Part shown: positions 42,918-53,141 of the stretch, piece by piece
Layout of the letters: the number at the start of each line of letters is the position of its first letter
Numbering within the stretch: position 1 is the stretch's first letter
Assembly (NCBI GenBank): GCA_048262455.1
Contig: JBLXFD010000011.1
Coordinates: forward strand, 66,438 to 130,437
Length of the DNA: 64,000 nucleotides
Origin: Psychromarinibacter sp048262455
Lineage (GTDB): Bacteria > Pseudomonadota > Alphaproteobacteria > Rhodobacterales > Rhodobacteraceae
Reading direction: 5' to 3'
The notes under the pieces: model-generated
Seen by the model: the letters and a program-made list of their open reading frames with translations, nothing else
Database searches by the model: none
Told to the model about the DNA's origin: nothing
Made by a program: the position numbers and the translations under genes

Positions 42918-43538
42918 ATGAGTATCGAAATACTGATCGCCGACGATCACGACCTGGTCCGGGACACCATCGCGGCCTTCCTGCAGAGCGAGGAAGGCAC
43001 CAACGTGCACACCGTCGCCTCGCTGGACGAGGCGCTGGAGCGGATCGACGGGGACGGGCCCTTCGACCTGGTGCTGCTGGACTTCGACATGCCCGGCATG
43101 AACGGGCTGGCGGGGCTGGCAGAGGCGATCAGCCGCAACCAGGAACGCCCGGTGGGGATCATCTCGGGCACCGCGAAGAAGGCGGTGGCCGAAGAGGCGC
43201 TGGCCAGCGGCGCCGCCGGTTTCCTGCCCAAGACCATGTCGGCCAAGTCGCTGCTGAACGCCGTGCGCTTCATGGTGGCGGGAGAGACCTTCGCGCCGGT
43301 CAACTTCATGACCCAGGCCGACGACGCCGCGCCGCACAAGCTGGATGCCATCCTGTCGGACCGGGAAAAGCAGGTGCTGATCGCGCTGACCAAGGGGCAG
43401 TCCAACAAGGAAATCGCCCGCGACCTCGACCTGCAGGAGGTCACGGTCAAGCTGCACGTCAAGACGCTCAGCCGCAAGTTGTCGGCGCGCAACCGCACCC
43501 ATGCGGCGATGATCGCCAAGGACGAGGGTTTCGTCTGA
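42918..43538 (+). CDS. LuxR/NarL-type response regulator
   Basis: A 206-residue regulator starting MSIEILIADDHDLVRDTIAA. The receiver domain (1-~120) has the acidic pocket D9-D10, phospho-acceptor Asp55 (LVLLDFDMPG) and Lys near 105 (GFLPKTMS). The C-terminal helix-turn-helix (~143-203) reads LSDREKQVLIALTKGQSNKE, then VTVKLHVKTLSRKL. It lies divergent to the hybrid kinase operon and 466 bases upstream of the surface-protein genes, so it is the likely output of that relay and a candidate controller of those genes. A clear terminator ends it. Confidence 0.92.
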   Translation: MSIEILIADDHDLVRDTIAAFLQSEEGTNVHTVASLDEALERIDGDGPFDLVLLDFDMPGMNGLAGLAEAISRNQERPVGIISGTAKKAVAEEALASGAAGFLPKTMSAKSLLNAVRFMVAGETFAPVNFMTQADDAAPHKLDAILSDREKQVLIALTKGQSNKEIARDLDLQEVTVKLHVKTLSRKLSARNRTHAAMIAKDEGFV

Positions 43539-43563
43539 GGGCAGGGCCCTCGCCGACGTCTTC

Positions 43564-43593
43564 AGGCCGCCCCTCCGGGCGGCCTTTTCTTTT
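43564..43593 (+). terminator. Rho-independent terminator of the response-regulator gene
   Basis: A 9-bp stem (43564-43572 with 43577-43585), loop CTCC, followed by TTTCTTTT, 26 bases after the stop. Confidence 0.88.
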
Positions 43594-44004
43594 GCCGCCC
43601 CGCGCCGGCGCGAAAGACGCGGCCGGCGCCGCGGGCGCATATCTCCGCGTCCGGCGGAATAGCCGGCGCTGGGCCAAGGGGATTCGCCCCTGCGCCTTTG
43701 ACCCCCACGCCCCGTGCCGCCGCCGTGCCAGAACCATGGCCGGGCCCGGCGATTCCACCCGCTGACGGCGCCGGGCCGCGCGCCTCGGGGCGGCGAAGGA
43801 AAGCGGCCCTCTGCTTTGGGTGCTGCGCGCCTATGCTTTGGGTCAGGGGCCGGACCAAACGCGACCCGCGCTATCCGTCCGAGAGAATATCCTAACAATT
43901 ACAAACAGTTGTATTAACCGAATGTCGCTTGGCCACTCGGCTTATCGGCAGTTGCGAAATCTTTAGCGTTGGCCCGGCTTGGCCGGCATCCACAGGAGTT
44001 GCAG
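43594..44004. other. Long intergenic region, probable promoter of the surface-protein operon
   Basis: The left ~270 bases are very GC-rich without a convincing gene. Around 43885-43985 the sequence becomes AT-rich (AATATCCTAACAATTACAAA, then CAGTTGTATTAACC), standing out sharply from its surroundings. That part is the most likely promoter and regulator-binding area for the genes from 44005 on. I could not fix a -35/-10 pair with confidence. Confidence 0.45.
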
Positions 44005-44517
44005 ATGAAGACCACCTTTTCCCGAAGCCTGGCCGCCGGCGTCCTATGCGCCCTCGCCACGGGCGCGGCCGCGCCCGCCATGGCCGAGGCGCTGACCGCG
44101 CAGTTCGCCTACAGCATCGTCGAGATCGACGAGAACGGCGACGAGCAGCTGGTCGAGCGCCAGACCGTGCGCCCCGGCGAGACGATCCACTACGCGCTGG
44201 TCCACGAGAACGTCAGCGAGGACGACCTGTCGGGCCTCGTCTTCGCCGGCCCGATCCCCGAGGGCGTGACCCTGGCGGTCGGCACGCAGACCAGCTCGGC
44301 CCCCGCGCTGTTCGAGGTGCAGGCAGAGCTGGAGCCGGAGGTCGAGGGGCTGGAATGGTCCACCTGGCCGGCCGAGCGCAGGATCATCGAGGCCGACGGC
44401 AGCGAACGGATGGAGCCGCTGCCGGCCGAGGCGGTCGAGGCCGTCCGCTGGACGCTCGACGCGCCCCTGCCCAGCGGCGCCTCCGCCCTGAACTCCTACC
44501 GTGTGGTCGTGAACTAG
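44005..44517 (+). CDS. Secreted protein with DUF11-like fold
   Basis: A 170-residue protein starting at 44005 behind CAGGAGTTGCAG, with a signal peptide cleaved near residue 27 (APAMAEA). The mature part holds TVRPGETIHYALVHENVSED near residue 55 and a PEGVTLAVGT stretch near 92, as in DUF11-type beta-sandwich domains in which an unpaired tail of a repeat protein is bridged. There is no anchor. It is the first gene of a rightward set whose two following genes encode much larger proteins with related domains, so it may be a minor component or chaperone of the same surface structure. Confidence 0.7.
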   Translation: MKTTFSRSLAAGVLCALATGAAAPAMAEALTAQFAYSIVEIDENGDEQLVERQTVRPGETIHYALVHENVSEDDLSGLVFAGPIPEGVTLAVGTQTSSAPALFEVQAELEPEVEGLEWSTWPAERRIIEADGSERMEPLPAEAVEAVRWTLDAPLPSGASALNSYRVVVN

Positions 44518-44593
44518 ACCCCCACGGTCCGAGCCCGGGAGCGTCCTGCGGTCCCGCAATGTCCACCACTCTCCCTTCCAGACAGAAACTCAA

Positions 44594-47254
44594 ATGGTGA
44601 AACACGTGACACGACATCCACAACTTCTTCTGGGCGCCAGCACGGCGGCCCTGATGGCCTTCGGGGCATCCGCAGGCTTCGCGGCCAGCCCGCAGGCCGG
44701 CTCGGTGATCGGCAACCAGGCGGTCGCCACCTATACCAACAACGCGGGCGACACGATCACCGTGACCTCGAACAAGGTCGAGACGGTCGTGCAGCAGGTG
44801 GCCGGCGTCACCCTGATCTCGGACAACTCCGAGGCCATCGCGCCGGGCGGCAAGGCCTTCCTGCCGCATATCGTCACCAACGACGGCAACGGGCCGGACC
44901 TGTTCAACCTGACCGCGGTGGAGCGTGACACCGGCGCGCTGGACACCACGCTGGTCTTCTACCCCGACGCCGACATGGACGGCGTGGCCGACAGCGCCAC
45001 CCCGATCACCGCCACCCCCTCGCTGGCCCCGGGAGAGCAGTACGGCTTCATCATCGAGGCCACCGCCGATTCCGCCCAGACCGGCACCGACGACATCGAC
45101 GTGGTGGCCGCCAGCGCGCTGGACGCCGCGGTGACGGATGCCAACGTCGACACCCTGACCGTGTCCACCGGCGCGATCATGGAAGTGGTGAAGTCGATGA
45201 CCGTCGATCCCGCCTCGGGCACCGGCAACAACGCCATCGTCGACAGCGGCGACGTGGTGACGATCACCCTGACCTATGCCAGCACCGGCCTGACGGCGGC
45301 CTCCAACTACATCGTGCAGGACATCCTGGACGGGCGGCTGGAGTATGTTCCGAACTCCGCCACCTGGTCGGATGCCTCTGGCGCCATGGACGAGGCCAAC
45401 GCCACCAACGCCACCGACAAGACCAACGGCGGCGGCCATGCCATCGCTTGGTCCTACGACAACGCCCAGACGGTGCAGTTCGCGCTGAGCGAGGTGGCCT
45501 CTGGCCGGTCCGGCAGCGTGACCTTCCGGGCCGTGATCGCCGACGGCGTGCCCGCCGGCGTGGTGCCGAACATCGCCACCCAGACGGTGGACGGGGTCGC
45601 CTTCCCGGACTCCAACACCGCCTCGATCGTGATCGACGAGCAGCTGAGCGTCGAGATCGACGACACGAAGATCAACCTCGACGGCACCCGCGACGCCGCC
45701 GTCTTCTCGACCACCGACGACGACGGGGCGTTCAACGACATCGTCGAGGACCGCACCGACGTCTACCAGGGCGCGACGATCCCCTTCGAGTTCGTGATCT
45801 CCAACACCTCGAACGCCACCGACAGCTACACGCTGGACGTCAACAACCTCGACTTCCCGGCCGGCACCACCTTCCGCATGGTGGCCGAGGATGGCGCGAC
45901 GCCGATCGTCGGCACCGTGGGCCCGCTGGCCTCTGGTGACAGCACCAAGGTGACGCTGCTGGCGACCCTGCCCACCGACGTCGACCCGGTGCCCACCACC
46001 GAATTTACCGCCAACGTCGTGGTGACCTCGGAAAGCGACGGCAACTTCGACAGCACCACCGCCGAATACTCCGGTGCGGTGCTGGCCTCTGCGGTCGATC
46101 TCGAGAACAAGGTTGCCGGGCGCGAAGGCGACGGGGCGAACCCGACCGATCCGTCCAACAACCCCTGGATCACCAACGCCACCGACCCGGCGCAGCCCAC
46201 CTCCTTCGTGATGAACGTCGAGAACGGCGGCACCACCTCGGACAGCTTCAACCTGGCGCTGGCGCAGCCCCTGCCGGACGGCTGGACCCACGAGTTCCGG
46301 CTGCTGGACGGCACGGTCGTGTCGAACACCGGGACCATCCCGGCGGGTGCCAACAAGGACTTCGTCGTGGTGGTGACCCCGGTCGAGGGCCATCCCCCGG
46401 GCAATACCCCGGTGGACATCGCCGTCTCCTCGGCCGTCACCGGGCAAAGCGACCGGATCGTCAACCAAGTGACCGTGAACAAGGTCGTCGACGTGTCGAT
46501 CACCGCCGACCAGCAGGTGCAGGCCAGCCCGGGCGGCATCGTCGACATGCAGCACACCGTGACCAACCTGTCGAACATCGACATCACGGAAGGCACCCTG
46601 ACCCAGGCCGGTCTGACCGACTTCTCGGGGGCGATCTTCTGGGACGCCAACTTCAACGGCAAGGTGGACCCCTCGGAGGTCGTGGTCGGCAACTTCAGCG
46701 ACTTCGTCGACAACATCGGCCCCGGCCAGAACGGCCTGGCCGCCGGCGAGACCCTGTCGCTGATCTACCGCGTGCAGACTCCGTCGACCGCCACCCCCGG
46801 CGTCTCGGAGATCGGCGTGCTGACTGTGGGCGACACGTTCAACAGCGGCGTCGACGCCGATATCGACACCGCCAACAACGCGGTTGAGGACCGGATCATC
46901 ATCGTCTCGGGCGACGTGACGCTGACCAAGTTCCAGTACGTCGATCCCCTGTGCAACGGCGCCGTGGGCACGTTCAGCAAGGATCGCCAGGACGTCGAGC
47001 CGGGCCAGTGCATCCGCTACATGATCGAGGCGGAGAACACCGGCAGCACCAATGCGGGCAACGTGCGCATCCGTGACGTCGCCCCGGCCTACACCACGAT
47101 CCACAGCTGCTCCGGCAACTGCAACTACTCGGTGTTCCCGGCAGAGCCCTCCAGCTCGGTCACGATCACCGGCACTACGGCCGAAAGCTTCCACAACACG
47201 GTTCTGCCCGGCGGCTTCGCCCGGCTGGAGTTCACCGTGAAGGTCGACGACTAG
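44594..47254 (+). CDS. Large secreted DUF11-repeat surface protein
   Basis: An 886-residue protein with a signal peptide ending near residue 30 (SAGFAAS). The mature N terminus GSVIGNQAVATYTNNAGDTI resembles that of the next gene's product (GTTIVNVATATYFNP). It then carries several DUF11-like beta-sandwich units, for example ~195-330 (DSGDVVTITLTYASTGL) and ~775-885 (DVEPGQCIRYMIEAENTGST), rich in Asp, Thr, Val and Asn and almost free of Cys until residues ~790-845. No membrane anchor is seen at the C terminus, which ends ARLEFTVKVDD. It is likely a structural surface or matrix protein; the following gene may serve its assembly or anchoring. Confidence 0.75.
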   Translation: MVKHVTRHPQLLLGASTAALMAFGASAGFAASPQAGSVIGNQAVATYTNNAGDTITVTSNKVETVVQQVAGVTLISDNSEAIAPGGKAFLPHIVTNDGNGPDLFNLTAVERDTGALDTTLVFYPDADMDGVADSATPITATPSLAPGEQYGFIIEATADSAQTGTDDIDVVAASALDAAVTDANVDTLTVSTGAIMEVVKSMTVDPASGTGNNAIVDSGDVVTITLTYASTGLTAASNYIVQDILDGRLEYVPNSATWSDASGAMDEANATNATDKTNGGGHAIAWSYDNAQTVQFALSEVASGRSGSVTFRAVIADGVPAGVVPNIATQTVDGVAFPDSNTASIVIDEQLSVEIDDTKINLDGTRDAAVFSTTDDDGAFNDIVEDRTDVYQGATIPFEFVISNTSNATDSYTLDVNNLDFPAGTTFRMVAEDGATPIVGTVGPLASGDSTKVTLLATLPTDVDPVPTTEFTANVVVTSESDGNFDSTTAEYSGAVLASAVDLENKVAGREGDGANPTDPSNNPWITNATDPAQPTSFVMNVENGGTTSDSFNLALAQPLPDGWTHEFRLLDGTVVSNTGTIPAGANKDFVVVVTPVEGHPPGNTPVDIAVSSAVTGQSDRIVNQVTVNKVVDVSITADQQVQASPGGIVDMQHTVTNLSNIDITEGTLTQAGLTDFSGAIFWDANFNGKVDPSEVVVGNFSDFVDNIGPGQNGLAAGETLSLIYRVQTPSTATPGVSEIGVLTVGDTFNSGVDADIDTANNAVEDRIIIVSGDVTLTKFQYVDPLCNGAVGTFSKDRQDVEPGQCIRYMIEAENTGSTNAGNVRIRDVAPAYTTIHSCSGNCNYSVFPAEPSSSVTITGTTAESFHNTVLPGGFARLEFTVKVDD

Positions 47255-47262
47255 GCCCATCC

Positions 47263-47307
47263 GGCCCGCCCGGGCCCTCTCTCTCACTCTCTCTGCCCGG
47301 GCGGGCC
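47263..47307 (+). terminator. Strong hairpin between the two large surface-protein genes
   Basis: A perfect 13-bp inverted repeat (47263-47275 with 47295-47307) encloses a 19-nt loop made almost only of C and T. It starts eight bases past the stop and no T-run follows. It probably protects or attenuates the message before the 1931-residue gene. Confidence 0.55.
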
Positions 47308-47345
47308 ACCCTGAACCCCCACATGTCAGAACAGGTACCGGTGTC

Positions 47346-50300
47346 ATGCGCTTTACCGCACTCTCCAGACTTGCCCGCGCTCTGCTGCTGCTCGCCGCGC
47401 TCGCCGCCCCGGTGGCAGACGCCCGGGCCGGGATCGCGCCCGCCGGCACCACGATCGTCAACGTCGCCACCGCCACCTATTTCAACCCGCGCCTCGGCAT
47501 CACCGAAACCGTCCGTTCCAACGCCGTGGAGGCGCTGGTGCTGGAGGTTCCCGCGCTCGAGGTGGTCGGCCGGTCGGAACTGCTGCTGTCCCGCGGCGCC
47601 TTCGCAGAGCATCATTTCCAGGTCACCAACACCGGCAACACCCCCCTGACCGTCACCGCCGACGTCAACGCGCTGGAGGAATCCGGCATCCTGACCGACG
47701 GCGAGGTCCTCCTTGATCGCGATTTCGACGGTGTCATCGGCCCGAACGACCCCCTGCTGCGGGGCGGTGTCCATGCCACGCCCGCCCTTGCCGCGCGGTT
47801 TCCCGCGCTGGGCGCCGGGGCCAACCCGCGCTTCGCCCTTGCCGTGGCCGAGACCGTCAACCTGGTCTACCGCTTCCGCGTCACCGCCACCGCCTCTGTC
47901 GACGAGATCGCGCGCTCCAACCTGGAGATCACCGCCACCTCCGACACCAGCGGGGCAGGGGTCGTTCCCATCGGCACCACCCTCGGCCTCGTCACCATCG
48001 TCAGCGCCGGGCTGGAGATCGGCAAGTCCGTCCAGCGCCGGACCACCGGCACCGGCGACCTGCTGGCCTACCGCCTCGTGGTGCAGAACAACGCCGAGGT
48101 CGATCTCGCCGGTTATGGCGAGGTCTTCGGCGACCGGATCACCGTCGACGGCGCCCGGCGCAGCGGCGTGCTGGTGCGCGACGAGATCCCGCTGAACACC
48201 GTGTTCGAGGCCTTCGGCCCCACCGGCGTGATGCAGCCGCTCTACCACCTGCGCGGCGACGCGCCCCAGGCCTATGTCAGCCGGCCGCCCGCCGACCCCG
48301 CGCGCGTCGATGCGGTGGCGTTCCTGAACGACGGCGATTATCCGGTCGGCCGCTCCACCACGCTGAACTTCAGCGTCTTCCTGTCCAACCGGCTTGGCAG
48401 CGTCGACGTGCGCAACACCGCGGAGACCTTCTTTGGCAGTGACGGCGGTTTCGACCGCGCCCTGTCCAACGAGGTCTTCCTGCGCCGCACGCTGCAGCAG
48501 AACGCCACCCTGTCCTTCGTCGACCCAAGCGACCTGTCCGACACCCACGCGTCAGAGCTGGACCGCGACACGCGCCTGCGCCTCGTCTCCGGCGCCTGCA
48601 ACACCTCGGGGGCGGTGGACAGCGTGATGATCCGCGTGGTCAGCACCATCACCCGCGATATCGAGACGGTGCGCGCCACCGAAACCGGCCCCAACACCGG
48701 CGAATTCCTTGGCGCCGCGCTGCCCATGACCGCCATGCGCGACCCGGTCAGCGGCGACGGCGTGATGGCGACCGAGGCGGGGGACACCCTGCTGGCCACC
48801 GCCGAATGCGGCGACATCGCCGTCGAGGACGCGCTGCTGATCGCGCCGGGGGGCTTCGTCTTCCACAGCCTCACCAACGCCGCCATCGAGGGCGCGACGG
48901 TGCAACTGGTGGACGAGGGCGGCCAGATCATCGCCACCGCCCGCTCCGACGCGCGGGGCTACTTCGGGCTGGGCCGCGCGGCGGCGGGGCGCTACCGGCT
49001 GAACGTGCTGCCGCCGGCGGACATGGCCTTCCCCGCGGGGCAGCTGTCCTTCCCCGGCTTCGACCGCAAGGCCCTGACCCGCGCCTCCTTCGGCGCGCCC
49101 TTCGACCATGGCGGCGGCGTGGTGGCGCTGATCGACATCCCGCTGGACCCCTTCTACGGCATCCCCCTGACGCTGGAGAAGTCCGCCAACAAGCGGCGGG
49201 TGCAAAGCGGCGAGTTCGTCACCTACACCCTGACCGCGCGCAACAACATGAACCAGGCGCTGATGCGCGCCGAGATCACCGACCGGCTGCCCGAGGGCGC
49301 GGTGCTGGTGGCGGGCTCTGTCACGCTGGACGGCGCGCCGCAGCCCGACCCCCGGCGCGAGGGCAACCGCGACCACGTGTTCGAGCTGGGCACGCTGGAG
49401 CCGCTGGGCGAGCGCGAGCTGCAGTACATCCTGCGCTTCACCCCCACGGCGCGCAGTGGCAGCCGGTCCAACCTTGCGGTCCTGACCGGGTTCCAGGCGG
49501 GCACCGGCAGCATGCGCAGCTCCGGCGTGGCCGAGGCGCGGGTGAAGCTGAACACCTCGGGCGGCGTGTTTTCCCGCGAGGGGACGATCATCGGCTCGGT
49601 CTTTCTCGACTGCAACGCGAACGGCATCCGCGACGGGGCGGGCGAGGTGGGCGTGCCCGGGGTGCAGATCATCACCCAGGAGGGGCTGATGGTGGTCACG
49701 GACGAGGCCGGCAAGTACTCGCTGTTCGGCCTGCGCCCGGTCAGCCACGTGCTGGCGCTGCAGACGGCGACGCTGCCCGCGGGCACCCGGCCGCTGAACA
49801 GCCGCGCCGCCGACATGCTGCGCCCCATGTCGCGCATGGTGCCGCTGAAGCGGGGCGAGCTGCGGGCCGAGGATTTCCCCCTCGAGGGCTGCACCGCCGC
49901 CGCGCTCTCCCGCGTCTCTGCCCGCGCCGCGCGGCTGGAGGGGCGCGACGACGCCGATGCCAACCTGCTGGGCGACCTGCCCATCGACACCACCCGCCCC
50001 GACAGCCGCAGCGTCCGCAGCGAGGCGGGCCTGCCTACCGCCACGCAGATGCTGGGCGCCTCTCCCGGGGCCGACGCCCCCGCCGATACCCCGGCCGCCG
50101 GCGACCTGGTGGCCGCCGCCCGCACCCGCGCGGAAGGCAAGGCGACGCTGGAGGAGATCATCAAGGACCTCGACGCCACCTTCGGGTTCATGGACCTTGA
50201 AACCGGCACCCGTTTGACCCGCCGCGCCCTGACGGTGCGGGTCAAGGGTCCCGCCGACCTGACCATGGCGTTGTTCCTGAACGACAAACCCGTCCCCGCC

Positions 50301-53141
50301 TCGCGCATCGGCGAGCGGGTCACCTGGGAAGGCGGCAATGTGCAGGCGCTGGAATACGTGGCCCTGCGCCTCGGCGCCGGTCCGAACCAGCTGAAGGTCA
50401 TCGGCAAGGACCCCTTCGGCAATACCCGCAAGTCCGCAGAGATTACCCTGCACGCCCCCGGCGACGCCGACCGGATAGAGATCATCGCCCCCGCCGAGGC
50501 CTCTGCCACCGCAGGCGCCGTGGTTCCCGTGGTGGTGCGCGTCCTCGACGGCCTCGGCGCGCCCGTGCAGGCGGCGGCGACCGTGACGCTGGACGCCCGG
50601 CTGGGGCGCTGGGACGTCACCGACATCCGCACCGACCAGCCCGGCCTCCAGGCCTACATCGACAACGGCGAGGCCACCTTCAACCTGCTGGCGCCGCAGG
50701 TCACCGGCACCGACACCCTGACCGTGCGCAGCGGCCTTGGCAGCGCCAGCGCCGAGATCCGGTTCCTGCCCGACCTGTCGCAGCGGGTGATGGTGGGGAT
50801 CATCGAAGGCTCGGTCTCTTTGAAAGGGGCGGGGGAGTTGATCCGCGACGATGAGCTCAGCCCCTTCGAGGACACCGCCACCGGCCTGCGCGGCGAGGTC
50901 TACCTGCGCGGCCGGATCCGCGGCGACCACCTGCTGACCCTGCGCTACAGCTCCGACCGCGACACCGACGACCGCCTGTTCCGCGACATCCGCGCCGACG
51001 AGTACTACCCGATCTACGGCGACAACTCCGAACGCGGCTTCGACGCGCAGTCCTCCACCAACCTCTTCGTCAAGGTCGAGCGTGGCGGCTCCTACGTGCT
51101 CTATGGCGACATCGCGGTCGAGCCGACGGACCCCGCCTTCCGGCTGGGCGGCTACCGCGATGTGACCACCGGCGCCAAGGCGCACTGGCAGGGCGAGAAG
51201 GTCAATGTCACCGTCTTCGCCGCCCGCACCGCCCACCAGACCCGCATCGTCGAGATCCCCGGCCGCGGCATCTCGGGCCCCTACGGCATCGACCTGTCGG
51301 ACTTTCGCGAGGGCTCTGACCAGGTGGACCTGATCACCCGTGACCGCGACACCGGCGAGATCATCGACACCCAGCCCCTGCGCCGGCTGACCGACTACCT
51401 GTTCGACTTCTTCCGCAACACGGTGGTCTTCAACGTTCCCGTGCGGCAGGCAGACGACGACGGTAACCCTGTGTTCATCCGCATCAGCTACCAGACCGAA
51501 GCGGAGCAGGCCGGAAAGTTTTGGCTTTACGGCGCCGAGGCGCTGGTTGATCTGGGCGAGAACACCCGCGCCGGGTTCCGCGCGATCCATTCGGACGGGC
51601 CGCGCGGCACCGACCAGCGCTTCCGCATCCACGCGGCCTTCGTGACCACGCGCCTGTCCTTCGACAAGACGCTGGAACTGGAGGTCGCCCGCGCCGAGGG
51701 CAACGCGGGTCAGGCGGGGCTGGCCGCGCGGCTGGCCTACGAGTGGACGGGCAAGGACGCCCGCCTGCGCTTCGAGGCGACGATCGCCGATGAAGCCTTC
51801 ACCCCGCCGGGCAGTTCCGTCCGCGCCGGCGCCACCCGGCTGTCCTTCGAGTACGAGCGGCAACTTGACGCCGACCGCGCCCTGACGCTCTCGGCCGAGT
51901 ACCTTGACGACAGGGTGAACGAGGCAGAGACCCTCTCTGCCACCCTCGGCCTGCGCCGCCGCGTCGATGAGCGGACCGTCACCCGCAGCGGACTGAAGTT
52001 CGCCCACGACCTGCGCGCCGGGGCGGATGCCACCAGCTTCTCCTTCCTGAAATCCGCCGAGTGGCGGCCTGAATCCCACGAGGGCGTCAAGCTGGACTTC
52101 GATGTCGAGATCCCGCCGCTGCGCGACGCGCAGGGCCGGGTGCGCATTGGCGGCGAGTACGAGATGGACAGCGGCATCGTCCTGACCGGCGAGGCGGAAT
52201 TCACCTTCGGCCCGCAGGGCGACGCCCTGCGCTACGCCCGGCTTGGCGCCGACTACCGGATCAACGGCTGGCTGGACGGGCGGTCCGAGATCTCCGGCGA
52301 CAGGCTCAGCGGCGAGCGGCGGGTGATCCAGCGCTTCACCGGGCAGATGACCCTGAACGAGCGCACCGCCCTGCGCTTCGGGATCGAGCATTCCCGCGCG
52401 CTGGGCGATGGCGGCTCCGCGCTGACCAGCGTGACCCTCGGGGGCAAGTGGGCCTCGGAAGATGGCAGGTGGATCGCCGAGGGCAGCATCGACCAGACCT
52501 TCGAGGCCGCGGGCTACACCCTCTACACCGACTTCGGCCTGGCCGGCGAGGTCTCTCCCGGCCTGACGCTGATGGGCCGCAGCCGCTTCGCGCTGGACCG
52601 GCGCGGCGATGGCCCGGACAACCTGCGCCACCGCCTGCGGATCGGCGCCGCCTACCGGCCCACCGACGACGCCCGCCTGAACGTGCTGGCCTGGTACGAG
52701 CACCGGCTGGAGCAGAAGACCCGGCGCGAGGAGGACCACATCTGGTCGCTGGCCGCCACTTACGACGCCACCCCGCGCCTCAAGCTGAACGCCAAGTACG
52801 CCGGCCAGTACCGGCGGCTGCGGACCGGGGCGGGGGTCAAGATCGGCGGCCTGATGCAGCTGGTGCAGGGCGGGGTGACCGTCGAGGCGATCCCGAACCG
52901 GCTGGAGGCCTCGCTGAACGCCTACCACATGTGGGACGGGCAGGGGTCCTCCACCCAGGCTGTAGGGGTCGAGGCGGGCTACGTGCTGGACGAGGGGGTG
53001 ATGGTGTCGGTGGGGTACAACGTGGCGGGGGACCGGTATGCGGGGGACTTCAGCCATTTCCAGGACGCGCTCTATGCCCGGGTGCGGATCAAGCTGGACG
53101 ACACGGTTTGGGACAGGCTGGACGGGTTCATGGGGAACTGA
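47346..53141 (+). CDS. Giant cell-envelope protein with DUF11, SdrD-B-like and C-terminal predicted outer-membrane beta-barrel regions
   Basis: A 1931-residue protein with a signal peptide ending near 28 (PVADARAG). The N-terminal half contains Ig-like and DUF11 units (a clear one at ~602-705, LEKSANKRRVQSGEFVTYTL) and an SdrD-B-like domain at ~745-808 (GSVFLDCNANGIRDGAGEVG). From about residue 1146 to the end the pattern changes to alternating amphipathic strands with many aromatic and charged residues (YYPIYGDNSERGFD, SYVLYGDIAVEP, DYRINGWLDGRSEIS), as in large outer-membrane barrels. This suggests a barrel-anchored protein that displays or exports the neighbouring surface protein. No plug or TonB box is evident. 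The C terminus (DRLDGFMGN) lacks the usual final aromatic residue. Confidence 0.72.
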   Translation: MRFTALSRLARALLLLAALAAPVADARAGIAPAGTTIVNVATATYFNPRLGITETVRSNAVEALVLEVPALEVVGRSELLLSRGAFAEHHFQVTNTGNTPLTVTADVNALEESGILTDGEVLLDRDFDGVIGPNDPLLRGGVHATPALAARFPALGAGANPRFALAVAETVNLVYRFRVTATASVDEIARSNLEITATSDTSGAGVVPIGTTLGLVTIVSAGLEIGKSVQRRTTGTGDLLAYRLVVQNNAEVDLAGYGEVFGDRITVDGARRSGVLVRDEIPLNTVFEAFGPTGVMQPLYHLRGDAPQAYVSRPPADPARVDAVAFLNDGDYPVGRSTTLNFSVFLSNRLGSVDVRNTAETFFGSDGGFDRALSNEVFLRRTLQQNATLSFVDPSDLSDTHASELDRDTRLRLVSGACNTSGAVDSVMIRVVSTITRDIETVRATETGPNTGEFLGAALPMTAMRDPVSGDGVMATEAGDTLLATAECGDIAVEDALLIAPGGFVFHSLTNAAIEGATVQLVDEGGQIIATARSDARGYFGLGRAAAGRYRLNVLPPADMAFPAGQLSFPGFDRKALTRASFGAPFDHGGGVVALIDIPLDPFYGIPLTLEKSANKRRVQSGEFVTYTLTARNNMNQALMRAEITDRLPEGAVLVAGSVTLDGAPQPDPRREGNRDHVFELGTLEPLGERELQYILRFTPTARSGSRSNLAVLTGFQAGTGSMRSSGVAEARVKLNTSGGVFSREGTIIGSVFLDCNANGIRDGAGEVGVPGVQIITQEGLMVVTDEAGKYSLFGLRPVSHVLALQTATLPAGTRPLNSRAADMLRPMSRMVPLKRGELRAEDFPLEGCTAAALSRVSARAARLEGRDDADANLLGDLPIDTTRPDSRSVRSEAGLPTATQMLGASPGADAPADTPAAGDLVAAARTRAEGKATLEEIIKDLDATFGFMDLETGTRLTRRALTVRVKGPADLTMALFLNDKPVPASRIGERVTWEGGNVQALEYVALRLGAGPNQLKVIGKDPFGNTRKSAEITLHAPGDADRIEIIAPAEASATAGAVVPVVVRVLDGLGAPVQAAATVTLDARLGRWDVTDIRTDQPGLQAYIDNGEATFNLLAPQVTGTDTLTVRSGLGSASAEIRFLPDLSQRVMVGIIEGSVSLKGAGELIRDDELSPFEDTATGLRGEVYLRGRIRGDHLLTLRYSSDRDTDDRLFRDIRADEYYPIYGDNSERGFDAQSSTNLFVKVERGGSYVLYGDIAVEPTDPAFRLGGYRDVTTGAKAHWQGEKVNVTVFAARTAHQTRIVEIPGRGISGPYGIDLSDFREGSDQVDLITRDRDTGEIIDTQPLRRLTDYLFDFFRNTVVFNVPVRQADDDGNPVFIRISYQTEAEQAGKFWLYGAEALVDLGENTRAGFRAIHSDGPRGTDQRFRIHAAFVTTRLSFDKTLELEVARAEGNAGQAGLAARLAYEWTGKDARLRFEATIADEAFTPPGSSVRAGATRLSFEYERQLDADRALTLSAEYLDDRVNEAETLSATLGLRRRVDERTVTRSGLKFAHDLRAGADATSFSFLKSAEWRPESHEGVKLDFDVEIPPLRDAQGRVRIGGEYEMDSGIVLTGEAEFTFGPQGDALRYARLGADYRINGWLDGRSEISGDRLSGERRVIQRFTGQMTLNERTALRFGIEHSRALGDGGSALTSVTLGGKWASEDGRWIAEGSIDQTFEAAGYTLYTDFGLAGEVSPGLTLMGRSRFALDRRGDGPDNLRHRLRIGAAYRPTDDARLNVLAWYEHRLEQKTRREEDHIWSLAATYDATPRLKLNAKYAGQYRRLRTGAGVKIGGLMQLVQGGVTVEAIPNRLEASLNAYHMWDGQGSSTQAVGVEAGYVLDEGVMVSVGYNVAGDRYAGDFSHFQDALYARVRIKLDDTVWDRLDGFMGN

